NCBI RefSeq assembly: GCF_030929505.1
Contig: NZ_JAVFVV010000009.1
Coordinates: forward strand, 186,001 to 250,000
Length of the DNA stretch: 64,000 nt
Direction: 5' to 3'
Source of the DNA: Mesorhizobium sp. LHD-90
GTDB lineage: Bacteria > Pseudomonadota > Alphaproteobacteria > Rhizobiales > Rhizobiaceae
The position numbers and the translations under genes are program-made. A model generated the notes under the pieces. The model made no database searches. It was not told the DNA's origin and was given only the letters and a program-made list of their open reading frames with translations. Below, piece by piece: positions 36,484-44,624 of this stretch. Positions within the stretch are counted from its first letter, which is position 1. Each line of letters begins with the position of its first letter.

Positions 36484-36512
36484 TTGACAGGTTGATATGG
36501 TACCGGTATCAG
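36484..36512 (+). promoter_or_regulatory. Promoter with overlapping LacI-type operator
   Basis: TTGACA at 36484-36489 and TATCAG at 36507-36512 are separated by 17 nt and form a good sigma-70-type promoter for the SDR operon. TGGTACCGGTATCA (36498-36511) overlaps the -10 box and matches the site at 36161 at 12 of 14 positions. Repression by steric exclusion is the expected mode. Confidence 0.62.
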
Positions 36513-36543
36513 AAATAAAAAAAGCTACCGGGAGGGCGCTTTC

Positions 36544-37338
36544 TTGTCCACTGGAAATGACTTTGGCGTGCGCGGCCGTGCGCTGGTGACCGGCGCGGCC
36601 GGCGGCCTTGGCCGCGAGGTGGCGGTGCAGCTTGCGGCGCGCGGCTGCAACGTGGCCGTCGCCGACATCAACGCCGTAGGTACCGCTGAAACGGCGCGCA
36701 TGGTCCGCGAGCAGGGCGTCGAGGCGGAAGAAATCGTCGGAGATTTCACGCTGGAAGGCGCGCCGGAAGCGGCGGTGCAAAAGGTTGTCGACCGCTGGGG
36801 TGGCATCGACATCCTCGTCAACAATGCCGGCTACGGCGTGATCGAGCCGTTCCTGGAAGCCACCCACAAGGCCTGGACCCGCACGCTGGCGCTCAACGTC
36901 ACCGCGCTCGCCATGGCCTGCAAGGCGGCGGGGCGCGTCATGCGCGACCAGCGTTCTGGCCGCATCGTCAACATCACCTCGCCGGGCTCGCGCATGGCAC
37001 TGCCGGACTATGCGGCCTACACCGCCAGCAAGGCCGGCGTCGATTCCATCACCCGCGCCGCCGCCGTGGCGCTGGCGCCCTATGGCGTGCTGGTCAACAG
37101 TGTTGCGCCCGGCATGATGGACACCGAGATGCAGCGCTCGACCGAGATCGACCTCGCCCGTGTCAACGGCCGCGACGACATCCAGGCCTTCCTCGACGAG
37201 CGCACGCGGCGCATCCCGCTCGGCCGCCGCGCCGAGATCGCGGAAGTCGCCGAGGCGGTGGTCTGGCTGGCGCTCGATGCCCCCGCTTACATGACCGCCG
37301 AACGGCTGAACATGTCCGGCGGCCTGGACAAGGACTGA
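36544..37338 (+). CDS. SDR-family oxidoreductase
   Basis: A 264-residue short-chain dehydrogenase. TGAAGGLG is the NAD(P)-binding motif, NNAG stabilises the core, and the active site has Ser (NITSPGS) with YTASK. The start is TTG at 36544, supported by GGGAGG 7 nt upstream. It opens the operon SDR - transketolase N - transketolase C - dehydratase under a LacI-type operator. It probably oxidises an imported sugar or polyol, giving a lactone or ketose for the next steps. Confidence 0.9.
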   Translation: MSTGNDFGVRGRALVTGAAGGLGREVAVQLAARGCNVAVADINAVGTAETARMVREQGVEAEEIVGDFTLEGAPEAAVQKVVDRWGGIDILVNNAGYGVIEPFLEATHKAWTRTLALNVTALAMACKAAGRVMRDQRSGRIVNITSPGSRMALPDYAAYTASKAGVDSITRAAAVALAPYGVLVNSVAPGMMDTEMQRSTEIDLARVNGRDDIQAFLDERTRRIPLGRRAEIAEVAEAVVWLALDAPAYMTAERLNMSGGLDKD

Positions 37339-37345
37339 CGAAAAA

Positions 37346-38194
37346 ATGCTGCGGAATTCTCCCTCCGGCGAGGCCGATGTCGCCGTGCTCCGGCGCAAGG
37401 CGACAAACCTGCGCCGCCACATGCTGACCATGGCGCGTGGCCAGGGCGCCGGTTACATCGGCCAGGGCCTCGGCATCGCCGATCTGCTGGCGGCGCTCTA
37501 TTTTCATGAACTGCGCTACGATCCCGAAAACCTCGGCTGGGCCGACCGCGACCGTTTTCTCCTGTCGACCGGCCACTATTCCATTGCGCTGTGGGCGGCA
37601 CTCGCCGAGGCCGGCATCATCCCGGTCGAGGAACTGCCGACTTATGGCGCCGACGACAGCCGGCTGGAGATGTCGACGCTGGACACCACGCCCGGCGTCG
37701 AAATGATCGGCGGCTCGCTCGGCCACGGGCTGGGGCAGGGGGTCGGCCAGGCGCTCGGCCTCGGCGTCCACCGGTCGGACGCACGTGTCTTCGTCGAACT
37801 GTCGGACGGCGAGATGCAGGAAGGCTCGACCTGGGAGGCGGCGATGTCGGCCAGCCATTTCCGGCTGGACCGCCTCGTCGCCCTGATCGACTGCAACGGC
37901 ATCCAGGCCGATGGTCCGGTGGTGCTCGACATGGAGCCGGTCGCCGACAAATGGCGCGCCTTCGGCTGGGAAACGGTCGAGATCGACGGCAACGACATGC
38001 AGGCGGTCGTCGCCGCGCTCGCTGGTGCGCGCGAAAAGAACGGCAAACCCAAGGCGATCGTGCTGCGCACGCTGCCCGGCAAGGGCGTGCCGCGCATCGA
38101 GATCAGCGAGAAATCGCACTTCTTCCGCGTCGACGTGTCCGAATGGGACGGCATCATCGCAGCCTTCGAGAAAAGCGAGGGAGGAACGGCATGA
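37346..38194 (+). CDS. Transketolase, N-terminal (TPP-binding) subunit
   Basis: A 282-residue protein equal to the first domain of transketolase. GYIGQGLGIADLLAALYFHELRYDP and DRFLLSTGHYSIALWAAL are present. GSLGHGLGQGVGQALG leads into the TPP/Mg motif ELSDGEMQEGSTWEAAM...LIDCN. It overlaps the C-terminal subunit gene by 4 nt, as in other split transketolases. Such split enzymes serve peripheral sugar pathways, for example apulose or sulfosugar cleavage. The donor ketose here is unknown. Confidence 0.9.
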   Translation: MLRNSPSGEADVAVLRRKATNLRRHMLTMARGQGAGYIGQGLGIADLLAALYFHELRYDPENLGWADRDRFLLSTGHYSIALWAALAEAGIIPVEELPTYGADDSRLEMSTLDTTPGVEMIGGSLGHGLGQGVGQALGLGVHRSDARVFVELSDGEMQEGSTWEAAMSASHFRLDRLVALIDCNGIQADGPVVLDMEPVADKWRAFGWETVEIDGNDMQAVVAALAGAREKNGKPKAIVLRTLPGKGVPRIEISEKSHFFRVDVSEWDGIIAAFEKSEGGTA

Positions 38195-39180
38195 GCGGCA
38201 GACCGATGGAGGCGGGCCGCACGCTCGCCATGGGCGAGAACGAGGCGGTGGCGCGCGAGCGTCCGACGGTCGAGGCGCCGTTCGGCCGTGCGCTGGCGCG
38301 GCTGGGCGCGGCGCGGCCGGAGATCGTCGGCCTCACCGCCGATCTCGGCAAATACACGGACATCCTGCCGTTTCGCGACGCGTTCCCGCAACGCTTCTTC
38401 AATGTCGGTATGGCCGAGCAGAACCTGGTCGCGGTCGCGGCCGGCCTGGCGCGCACCGGGCTGACGCCTTTCGCCACGACCTATGGCGTCTTCGCCAGCC
38501 GGCGCGCTTTCGATTTCATCGCCATCGCGCTCGCCCATTCGAATCTGAACGTAAAAATCATCGCCGGCCTGCCGGGCCTGACCACTGGCTACGGCGGCAC
38601 CCACCAGGCCATCGAGGATCTGGCGCTGATGCGCATGATCCCCGGCCTCACGGTCATCGATCCCTGCGATGCGGTGGAGATCGAGGCCGCGACCGAGGCG
38701 ATCGCCGACCATCCCGGTCCGGTCTATATGCGCCTGCTGCGCGGCGTCGTGCCGGTGGTGCTGGAGCCGGGCCAAAAGTTCGAGATCGGCAAGGCGCGAA
38801 AGCTGCGCGAGGGCACGGATGTCGGCATAGTCTCGACCGGTTTCATGACCGAGCGCGCGCTCGACGCCGCCGAGGGGTTGGCAGGCCGCGGCGTGTCGGT
38901 CGGCGTGCTTCATGTGCCGACTATTAAACCCTTCGACGCAGACGCGGTCGCGGACTTCGCGGCCGGCGTCGGCCATGTGGTGACGGCGGAAAACCATGTC
39001 GTTGTCGGCGGTTTAGGTAGCCTAGTGGTCGAGACGCTGTTCGATGCGGGTGTGTCGCGAAAAGTGACGCGGATCGGCCTGCCGGACCGGTTTATCGAAT
39101 GCGGTTCGGTGCCGACTTTGCAGGCGCGTTACGGGCTGACGACGGAGGCGATGGTCGCGACCATCACCGGATTGCTGTAG
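38191..39180 (+). CDS. Transketolase, C-terminal subunit
   Basis: A 329-residue protein with the pyrimidine-binding domain (FNVGMAEQNLVAVAAGLARTG, containing the catalytic Glu) and the C-terminal transketolase domain ending VPTLQARYGLTTEAMVATI. GLPGLTTGYGGTHQAIEDLALMR is typical. The start overlaps the N-terminal subunit stop (ATGA). With the partner it would transfer a two-carbon unit from a ketose to an aldose acceptor. Confidence 0.9.
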   Translation: MSGRPMEAGRTLAMGENEAVARERPTVEAPFGRALARLGAARPEIVGLTADLGKYTDILPFRDAFPQRFFNVGMAEQNLVAVAAGLARTGLTPFATTYGVFASRRAFDFIAIALAHSNLNVKIIAGLPGLTTGYGGTHQAIEDLALMRMIPGLTVIDPCDAVEIEAATEAIADHPGPVYMRLLRGVVPVVLEPGQKFEIGKARKLREGTDVGIVSTGFMTERALDAAEGLAGRGVSVGVLHVPTIKPFDADAVADFAAGVGHVVTAENHVVVGGLGSLVVETLFDAGVSRKVTRIGLPDRFIECGSVPTLQARYGLTTEAMVATITGLL

Positions 39181-39188
39181 GGTTCGAT

Positions 39189-40352
39189 ATGAAAATCACC
39201 GAGATCGAAACCTTTACCGTCGGCGCCGGCTGGAAGAACTGGCTGTTCGTTAAGGTGCACACCGACAAGGGCATCCACGGCATCGGCGAGGGCACGCTCA
39301 ACGGCTTCATCAAGACGACGGAAGCCGGCGTGCATGAACTGAAACATCTGGCGATCGGCCAGGACCCGCGCCGCATCCACGCGCTGGCGAAGCGCATGCT
39401 GGACAGCGTCTCGCTCGACGGCGGCCACATCCACCGCACGGTGATCGCGGCGATCGAGGTCGCCTGCTGGGACATTCTGGGCAAGAACCTCGGCGTGCCG
39501 GTCCACCAGTTGCTGGGCGGGCAGGTGCGCGACACGGTTCTGGGTTACGCCAATGGCTGGTATCGCACCGAGCGCACCCCCGAAACTTTTCTCGAAGCAG
39601 CGAAGGTCGTGCTGGCGAAGGGGTTCAAGGCGTTCAAGCTCGACCCGTTCGGCACGGCGCAGGGTTTCATCTCGCGGGAAGAGCTGGATCTTTCCTATGA
39701 GATATGCCGGACGCTGCGCGACAAACTGCCTGCGGACACGCGCATCCTGATCGACGTGCATGCGCGTTTCACCGAGATCGCCGCCTTGCAGGCGGCGCAG
39801 AAATTCGCCGACCTCGACATCTACTGGTGGGAGGAGCCGACCTCGCGCGACCGGCAGGAGACGGTTCACGCGGTGGCGCATCGCTCGCCGATCCCGGTGG
39901 CGACCGGCGAGATGTACGACACGGTCGGCCAGTTCTACAGCCTGGCCGCCGGCGGCGGCGTGAACATTTTCCAGCCGGAGCCGATGTCACTCGGCGGCAT
40001 CGGGCCGTCGATGCAGGTCGCGAACCTGGCCTTCGCCCATGGCAGTCACATCGCGCCGCACCAGAGCGGCGGTCCGGTGGCGACGGCCGTCTGCCTGCAA
40101 CTGGCCGCGGCGGTTCCGAATTTCCTGATCCAGGAACATTTCGACGCCTTCAACGACCCGTGGACGCGCGACCTGGTGACCTGGCATCCGACGGTCGATC
40201 CGTCGAACGGGCATCTGTCGCTGCCCGACGCGCCGGGCTTGGGCATCGATCTCAACCTCGACGTCATCAGAGAGCACCCCTACGACCCGCATGCCTATCT
40301 CAACGTGCATGCAGAGGGCTGGGAGAAGAGATTGGGGACGAGGAAGGGGTGA
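39189..40352 (+). CDS. Mandelate racemase/muconate lactonizing enzyme family dehydratase (galactonate-dehydratase-like)
   Basis: A 387-residue enolase-superfamily protein. The capping domain starts with MKITEIETFTVG. The barrel shows a Lys in FKAFKLDPFG, metal ligands in LIDVHARF, WWEEPTSRD and ATGEMYD, and the base His in GSHIAPHQ. That layout fits D-galactonate/gluconate-type acid-sugar dehydratases. It would convert an aldonate (from the SMP-30 lactonase) to a 2-keto-3-deoxy acid. The gene starts 8 nt after the transketolase stop and ends the operon. Confidence 0.87.
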   Translation: MKITEIETFTVGAGWKNWLFVKVHTDKGIHGIGEGTLNGFIKTTEAGVHELKHLAIGQDPRRIHALAKRMLDSVSLDGGHIHRTVIAAIEVACWDILGKNLGVPVHQLLGGQVRDTVLGYANGWYRTERTPETFLEAAKVVLAKGFKAFKLDPFGTAQGFISREELDLSYEICRTLRDKLPADTRILIDVHARFTEIAALQAAQKFADLDIYWWEEPTSRDRQETVHAVAHRSPIPVATGEMYDTVGQFYSLAAGGGVNIFQPEPMSLGGIGPSMQVANLAFAHGSHIAPHQSGGPVATAVCLQLAAAVPNFLIQEHFDAFNDPWTRDLVTWHPTVDPSNGHLSLPDAPGLGIDLNLDVIREHPYDPHAYLNVHAEGWEKRLGTRKG

Positions 40353-40362
40353 GGTGTGTCGG

Positions 40363-40664
40363 GTGCGTCCTTCGAGGCTCGCCCGCGGAAAGTTTTTATT
40401 TACATTATCAACGCTTTGCGGGCTCGCACCTCAGGATGAGGAAGGTCGTGGCTGCAACGCTCACCGTCACTGTTGACATTGAATACTCACCGATAGAAGC
40501 GCGACTACTCGCGGGCAGACACCGGACACTCGCCAGCACTTCGGAAAACTGTTCAGCTTTGGCGATTGGCGTTGCAGGCACCACCTCCCTCATCCTGAGG
40601 TGCGAGCCCGCAAAACGTTGAAAAAATGAAAGTAGCTTTCGCGGGCGAGCCTCGAAGGACGCAC
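40363..40664. repeat. Long inverted repeat filling the 40.35-40.69 kb gap
   Basis: The arms at 40363-40445 and 40585-40664 are reverse complements with a few mismatches. They begin gtgcgtccttcgaggctcgc and end gcgagcctcgaaggacgcac. Inner blocks include gcgggctcgcacctcaggat. About 140 nt of less structured sequence lies between the arms. It separates convergent genes, contains no supported ORF, and probably folds into a long stem acting as an attenuator for both strands. Confidence 0.9.
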
Positions 40665-40688
40665 GGCAAGCACCGGGCCCCACCTATC

Positions 40689-41741
40689 TCATGCACTCTC
40701 CCGATCCACGATTTCGAAGCCGAGGCTGGTGATCGTCGGCACTTTTGCGTCGCCGGATAGCCGCGCCAGCAGTTGCCGCACGGCGCGGCGGCCCATCTCG
40801 TAGCGGTTGACCTTTACGGTAGTCAGCGACGGCACGAGCTGCGCGGCCAAATCCATGTCGCCGTAGCCGGCGATGGCGATGCGCTCCGGCACCGGCCAGC
40901 GCCGCCGGTGGCATTCCTGGATGGCGCCGACGGCCAGCGTGTCGCTGGAAAAGAAGATGGCGTCGATGTCGGCGTGCCGGTCGGTGAGGGCGATCAGCGC
41001 CTCGGCGCCGCCCTGGGCCGTGATCGGCACCTCGACCTCCATGTCGCTGTGGTTCTCAAAACCGAGTTCGGCGAGCGCGGCGTGATAGCCGGTGCGGCGC
41101 TGTTGCAGGCGGTCGTTGCCATGGATCGGCGTCGAGACGAAACCGATGCGCTTGTAACCCTTGGCTGCGAGATGCATGGTCATCGCATAGGCGGTCTCGA
41201 AGTTGGAGACGCCGACCACCATGTCCAGCGGCTTTCGGCCCTTGATCTCCGAAATCTCCACCACCGGCGCGCCGCTGGAGAGCAACAGCGCCCGGGCCGT
41301 CTCGCTCTGCACGAAACTTTGCAGGATCATGCCGGACGGGCGCCAGCCGAGCAGGGTGCGGATCGCCTTTTCCTCGGCATCCTGCGTGAATTCGCCCTGC
41401 ACCAGCAGCATGGAGTAGCCGCCTTCGTGGCACTCGTCCGACATGCCCTGCACCTGTTCGGCGATGCCTGAATTGATCAGCGGCGGGACGACCGTGCCGA
41501 TCATGCGGCCGTTGCCGCGCATGGAGGAGGCCAGCCGGTTGGGCACGAAGCCGGCTTCCTCGATCGCCTGCATCACCTTCGAGCGCGTCTCGGCCGAGAC
41601 CATGTCGGGATTGGACAACACACGCGACACCGTCATCGGCGCGACGCCCACACGCTTGGCGATCTCGCGCACGCCGAGCCGTTCGCCCGCCTTCCTGTCG
41701 CCATTGTCGGGTTTGTCCGCCATCGCCGTGTCCTGCTTCAT
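40689..41741 (-). CDS. LacI-family transcriptional regulator
   Basis: A 350-residue repressor. The N-terminal HTH (LGVREIAKRVGVAPMTVSRVLSNPDMVSAETRSKVMQAIEEAGFVPN) and hinge RLASSMRGN are clear. The periplasmic-binding-like sensor includes IDAIFFSSDTLAVGAIQECH and IAIAGYGDMDLAAQLVPSLTTVKV. About 20 extra residues precede the HTH. It is the most likely reader of the TGnTACCGGTAnCA sites at 36161 and 36498. It would control the ribose-type importer and SDR operons in response to a sugar. Confidence 0.93.
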   Translation of the reverse strand: MKQDTAMADKPDNGDRKAGERLGVREIAKRVGVAPMTVSRVLSNPDMVSAETRSKVMQAIEEAGFVPNRLASSMRGNGRMIGTVVPPLINSGIAEQVQGMSDECHEGGYSMLLVQGEFTQDAEEKAIRTLLGWRPSGMILQSFVQSETARALLLSSGAPVVEISEIKGRKPLDMVVGVSNFETAYAMTMHLAAKGYKRIGFVSTPIHGNDRLQQRRTGYHAALAELGFENHSDMEVEVPITAQGGAEALIALTDRHADIDAIFFSSDTLAVGAIQECHRRRWPVPERIAIAGYGDMDLAAQLVPSLTTVKVNRYEMGRRAVRQLLARLSGDAKVPTITSLGFEIVDRESA

Positions 41742-41803
41742 GACACCATAGCGAGAGCCCCGCGGGGTTTACAGGCCATCCGCGCGGGCGTGCGCAGAAG
41801 GCA

Positions 41804-42574
41804 TCAGCCGCGATCGTTCGGTGCGTCGTAGGTGATTGAAAACCGGTCGGCGGGGTGGCGCGCCACCGACAGTTCGACATTGCGGCCGTCAGACGCCTGG
41901 TAGAGCATCTCGACCGTCAGCAGCGCCGAACCCGGTTCGACGTCGAGCGCCTCGGCCATGGATTCGTCCGCCACCTCGGCGCGCACGGTCATATGCGCTA
42001 CCGCCAGCCGCAGTCCGAACTTGCGCTGCACCGTGTCGAAGATCAGCACGTCGGTGAAATCGCGGCGGCTGAGCCTCTCGCCGATCTCGGCGGGGAAATA
42101 GGTGGTGACGTAGGCTTTCTTCTCGTCGCCCGCCTTAAGCACCGAACGCAGGCAGTAGCCGGCTTCGCCCTTGCGGGCGCCGAGATAGTGCTGGAGCAGG
42201 GAAGAGGTTTCGCGGCGGTAGGAGAGCACGTCGAGCGAGGCATCACGCGCGAAGGCGGCGATGTCGGTGAAGTTCGCCATGTGCCAGACGGGACCGGTCT
42301 CGGTCTCGCGCGCGGCCACCACCGCCGGCTTGGCCGAGCGCTTGCGGATCAGACCGTTGCCCTCGAGATCGCGCAGCGCGTGGCGGACCGTAATCAGGCT
42401 GACGCCGAAATGTTCGGCGATGCTGGCCTCCTTCGGCAGTTCCTCGCCGACCGCCAGCACGCCGTCGCTGATCGGCCTGCGCAATATATCGGCGAGCTGC
42501 CGATAGAGCGGTCCGCCTTCGCGCGCGAGGGCGCGTTTTGGGAAAAGCTCGAGGAGCGAGTTCGAATCGCGCAT
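41804..42574 (-). CDS. GntR-family regulator with UTRA sensor (HutC type)
   Basis: A 256-residue regulator. The winged HTH spans about residues 20-85 (GGPLYRQLADILRRPISDGVLAVGEELPKEASIAEHFGVSLITVRHALRDLEGNGLI). A UTRA effector domain follows, ending in SALLTVEMLYQASDGRNVELSVARHPADRFSI. It lies between the LacI gene and the 2-hydroxyacid dehydrogenase on the same strand. No operator was assigned to it. It may control the downstream or upstream neighbour in response to a sugar acid or carboxylate. Confidence 0.9.
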   Translation of the reverse strand: MRDSNSLLELFPKRALAREGGPLYRQLADILRRPISDGVLAVGEELPKEASIAEHFGVSLITVRHALRDLEGNGLIRKRSAKPAVVAARETETGPVWHMANFTDIAAFARDASLDVLSYRRETSSLLQHYLGARKGEAGYCLRSVLKAGDEKKAYVTTYFPAEIGERLSRRDFTDVLIFDTVQRKFGLRLAVAHMTVRAEVADESMAEALDVEPGSALLTVEMLYQASDGRNVELSVARHPADRFSITYDAPNDRG

Positions 42575-42713
42575 TTACTGGTTCCGTGAAGCCTTGCGGC
42601 TTGCCAGCACCTGTTTGAGCGAAACGCGCGAAAAGGCAAGATCGTCCGGCTGTTGTGGGTACCGAATTTGGCCGGCGGCGCGAAATATGGCACCTCGACG
42701 CCGGATTTGGCAG

Positions 42714-43736
42714 CTAGGACGCCTGTGGTTTTGTCCGCAAGAACTCCTGGTTGACACAGTTCATCAACACGCCTTCGCGCAGATAGGTGACGATGACCTC
42801 GATCGCCTTGCGCTGCATGTCTTCCAGCGCCGAAGGGCTGTAGAAGGCGGAGTGCGGGGTGAGCGACAGCTTGCCCTCGGTCCATGGCTCGCGCGCCCGA
42901 AACGCCTTGATCAGCGGATGGTCGGGATCGGCCGGCTCGCGTGGCAGCACGTCGAGACCTGCGCCCGCAATGCGGCCGGCCTTCAGCGCCTCCGCCAGCG
43001 CGTCGAGGTCGACGATCGGTCCGCGCGCCGTGTTGATGACGATCAGTTCCGGCTTGGCTTTGGCGAGCGCGGCCGCGCCGACCATGCCGCGCGTCTCCTC
43101 GGTCAGCGGCGTATGCACGGACAAGATGTCGGCCCGCGCCATCACCTCGTCGAGGCTGCGCACGCGCTCGTAGCCGACGGCGAGTTCCGCGCCGTTCGGC
43201 AGGTACGGATCGTAGAAGATCACCTTCATGTCGAAGGCGGCGGCGCGGCGCGCCGTCGCCAGCCCGATGCGGCCGAGCCCGAGCACGGCAAAAGTCTGGC
43301 CGCGCAGGCGGCGCACCAGGGGCGCCGCGGCATAGTGCCAGCCGTCGGTGCGGTCGCGCACCGCTTCCTGGTAGCTGGTCGTGCCGCGCGTCAGCGACAG
43401 CAGCAGACCGAGCGCATGGTCGGCGACTTCGGTCGTGCCGTAATCGGGCACGTTGCAGACCGGCACGCCGCGCGCGCCCCAGCCGGCGAGGTCGAGCGTG
43501 TCGTAGCCGACGCCCTCGCGCACCACGATCTTGCAGCGCTCGAACGCCTCGACGGGAACGCCGATCTGCAAGGTCGCCGCGCAGTTGATGACCGCGTCGG
43601 CGGCCCGGCAGCGCTCCAGCGACGGCGGTTCGGTCGCCTCCGCGCTCGAACGGTGGATGTCGAAGACCACGTCCGGCCCGAACGCCTGGTAGAGCGCCGT
43701 GTCCGGTGCGTAGGTGTTTACTTTCAGGATGTGCAT
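42714..43736 (-). CDS. D-isomer-specific 2-hydroxyacid dehydrogenase
   Basis: A 340-residue dehydrogenase. The NAD-binding motif FAVLGLGRIGLATARRAAAF is in the central domain. Substrate residues appear as REGVGYDTLDL, NTARGPIVDLDAL (Arg) and the catalytic His in LSLTPHSAF. Family members reduce glyoxylate, hydroxypyruvate or related 2-keto acids. It diverges from the GntR/FCD gene, with only about 41 nt between starts. The C-terminal extension of about 25 residues is unremarkable. Confidence 0.9.
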   Translation of the reverse strand: MHILKVNTYAPDTALYQAFGPDVVFDIHRSSAEATEPPSLERCRAADAVINCAATLQIGVPVEAFERCKIVVREGVGYDTLDLAGWGARGVPVCNVPDYGTTEVADHALGLLLSLTRGTTSYQEAVRDRTDGWHYAAAPLVRRLRGQTFAVLGLGRIGLATARRAAAFDMKVIFYDPYLPNGAELAVGYERVRSLDEVMARADILSVHTPLTEETRGMVGAAALAKAKPELIVINTARGPIVDLDALAEALKAGRIAGAGLDVLPREPADPDHPLIKAFRAREPWTEGKLSLTPHSAFYSPSALEDMQRKAIEVIVTYLREGVLMNCVNQEFLRTKPQAS

Positions 43737-43777
43737 GAACCCTCTCTGCTTGCACGGCCAGCAGCGGAAGCTGGCGG

Positions 43778-44509
43778 ATGTTTCCCGTTGATTGTATCCA
43801 ATTGACGATGAGCGACGATTCCTACGACCTTTCGCCGACGCCTCGCCGCGTCCTCACCGACGACGTGGTGGACGCCATCCGCGACGCTATCCTGTCCGGA
43901 AAGATCCGGCCGGGTGCGCGGCTGATCGAGGAGGATCTGGCGGCGTCGCTGAAGGTGAGCCGCGGCCCGGTGCGGCAGGCCATCTTTCGGCTCCAGCAGG
44001 AGGGCCTGGTCGTCCACGAGCCGCATCGCGGCGCCACCGTCGGCGAGGTCTCGCAAGACGACGTCGAGGACATCTACAGCCTGCGGCTGGCGCTTGAGCG
44101 GCTGGCGATCGAGCAGGCGAGCCGCAAGGCAGGCGCGAAGGAACTGGCAGAGATCGAGGCGGTGCTCGAGCGTTTCCGCGCGACGCCTCGGGCGGACGTC
44201 TCCCGGCGGCTGGTGGCAGACCTCGACATCGAGTTCCACGACGCGATCTTCCGCGCTTCCGGCAACCGGCGGCTCTACCGCACCTGGGAGACGCTGCGCT
44301 CGCAACTGATGATGTTCCTGATGCTGCGCGATGCGCTGCCTGACGATTATCTCGACAGTTGGCACCGCGATCATATGCTGCTGCTCGACGTGATCCGCGG
44401 CGGCGACACGGCAATCGCGCAGGAGACCATCGAAACCCACATCAACCGCGCCAAGGACCGTCTGCTCGCCAGCCTGCACGCCAGCGGCCGCGTTTCGTCC
44501 CCGTCCTGA
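43778..44509 (+). CDS. GntR-family regulator with FCD domain
   Basis: A 243-residue (or 233-residue) regulator. The N-terminal winged HTH (VVDAIRDAILSGKIRPGARLIEEDLAASLKVSRGPVRQAIFRLQQEGLV) precedes an all-helical FCD sensor with metal-type ligands in DLDIEFHDAIF and SWHRDHMLLLDVI. The ATG at 43778 has a GGAAG Shine-Dalgarno 7 nt upstream. An ATG at 43808 would exclude the operator-like ATTGTATCCAAT from the coding region but has no visible ribosome site. It precedes the importer/dehydratase/aldolase operon and probably represses it. Confidence 0.9.
   Translation: MFPVDCIQLTMSDDSYDLSPTPRRVLTDDVVDAIRDAILSGKIRPGARLIEEDLAASLKVSRGPVRQAIFRLQQEGLVVHEPHRGATVGEVSQDDVEDIYSLRLALERLAIEQASRKAGAKELAEIEAVLERFRATPRADVSRRLVADLDIEFHDAIFRASGNRRLYRTWETLRSQLMMFLMLRDALPDDYLDSWHRDHMLLLDVIRGGDTAIAQETIETHINRAKDRLLASLHASGRVSSPS
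43791..43802. promoter_or_regulatory. GntR/FCD-type operator candidate at the regulator gene
   Basis: ATTGTATCCAAT lies 13 nt inside the longer reading of the GntR gene, or 6 nt upstream of the shorter one. It matches ATTGTAAACAAT at 44554 in 10 of 12 positions. This suggests autoregulation, and also control of the divergent 2-hydroxyacid dehydrogenase. Confidence 0.5.
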
Positions 44510-44520
44510 TCGGTCTTGCC

Positions 44521-44565
44521 TTGACACATGCCCATTCCAGACTCTACGCTCGGATTGTAAACAAT
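44521..44565 (+). promoter_or_regulatory. Promoter and operator of the sugar-acid operon
   Basis: A consensus -35 TTGACA (44521-44526) and TACGCT (44545-44550) are 18 nt apart. ATTGTAAACAAT (44554-44565), with 5-bp arms, falls on the expected transcription start. That is the usual place for repression by GntR/FCD proteins, whose sites commonly have TTGT/ACAA arms. Confidence 0.6.
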
Positions 44566-44624
44566 AAACAGTTCCCGGCGCAACGGGTCTTGTGACGCTG
44601 CCGGGCAAGCCAGGGAGGAGTGGC

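Noticed and set aside
40291-40476. Short frame running from the dehydratase end into the inverted repeat
   Set aside because: Entirely explained by the dehydratase gene plus repeat sequence.
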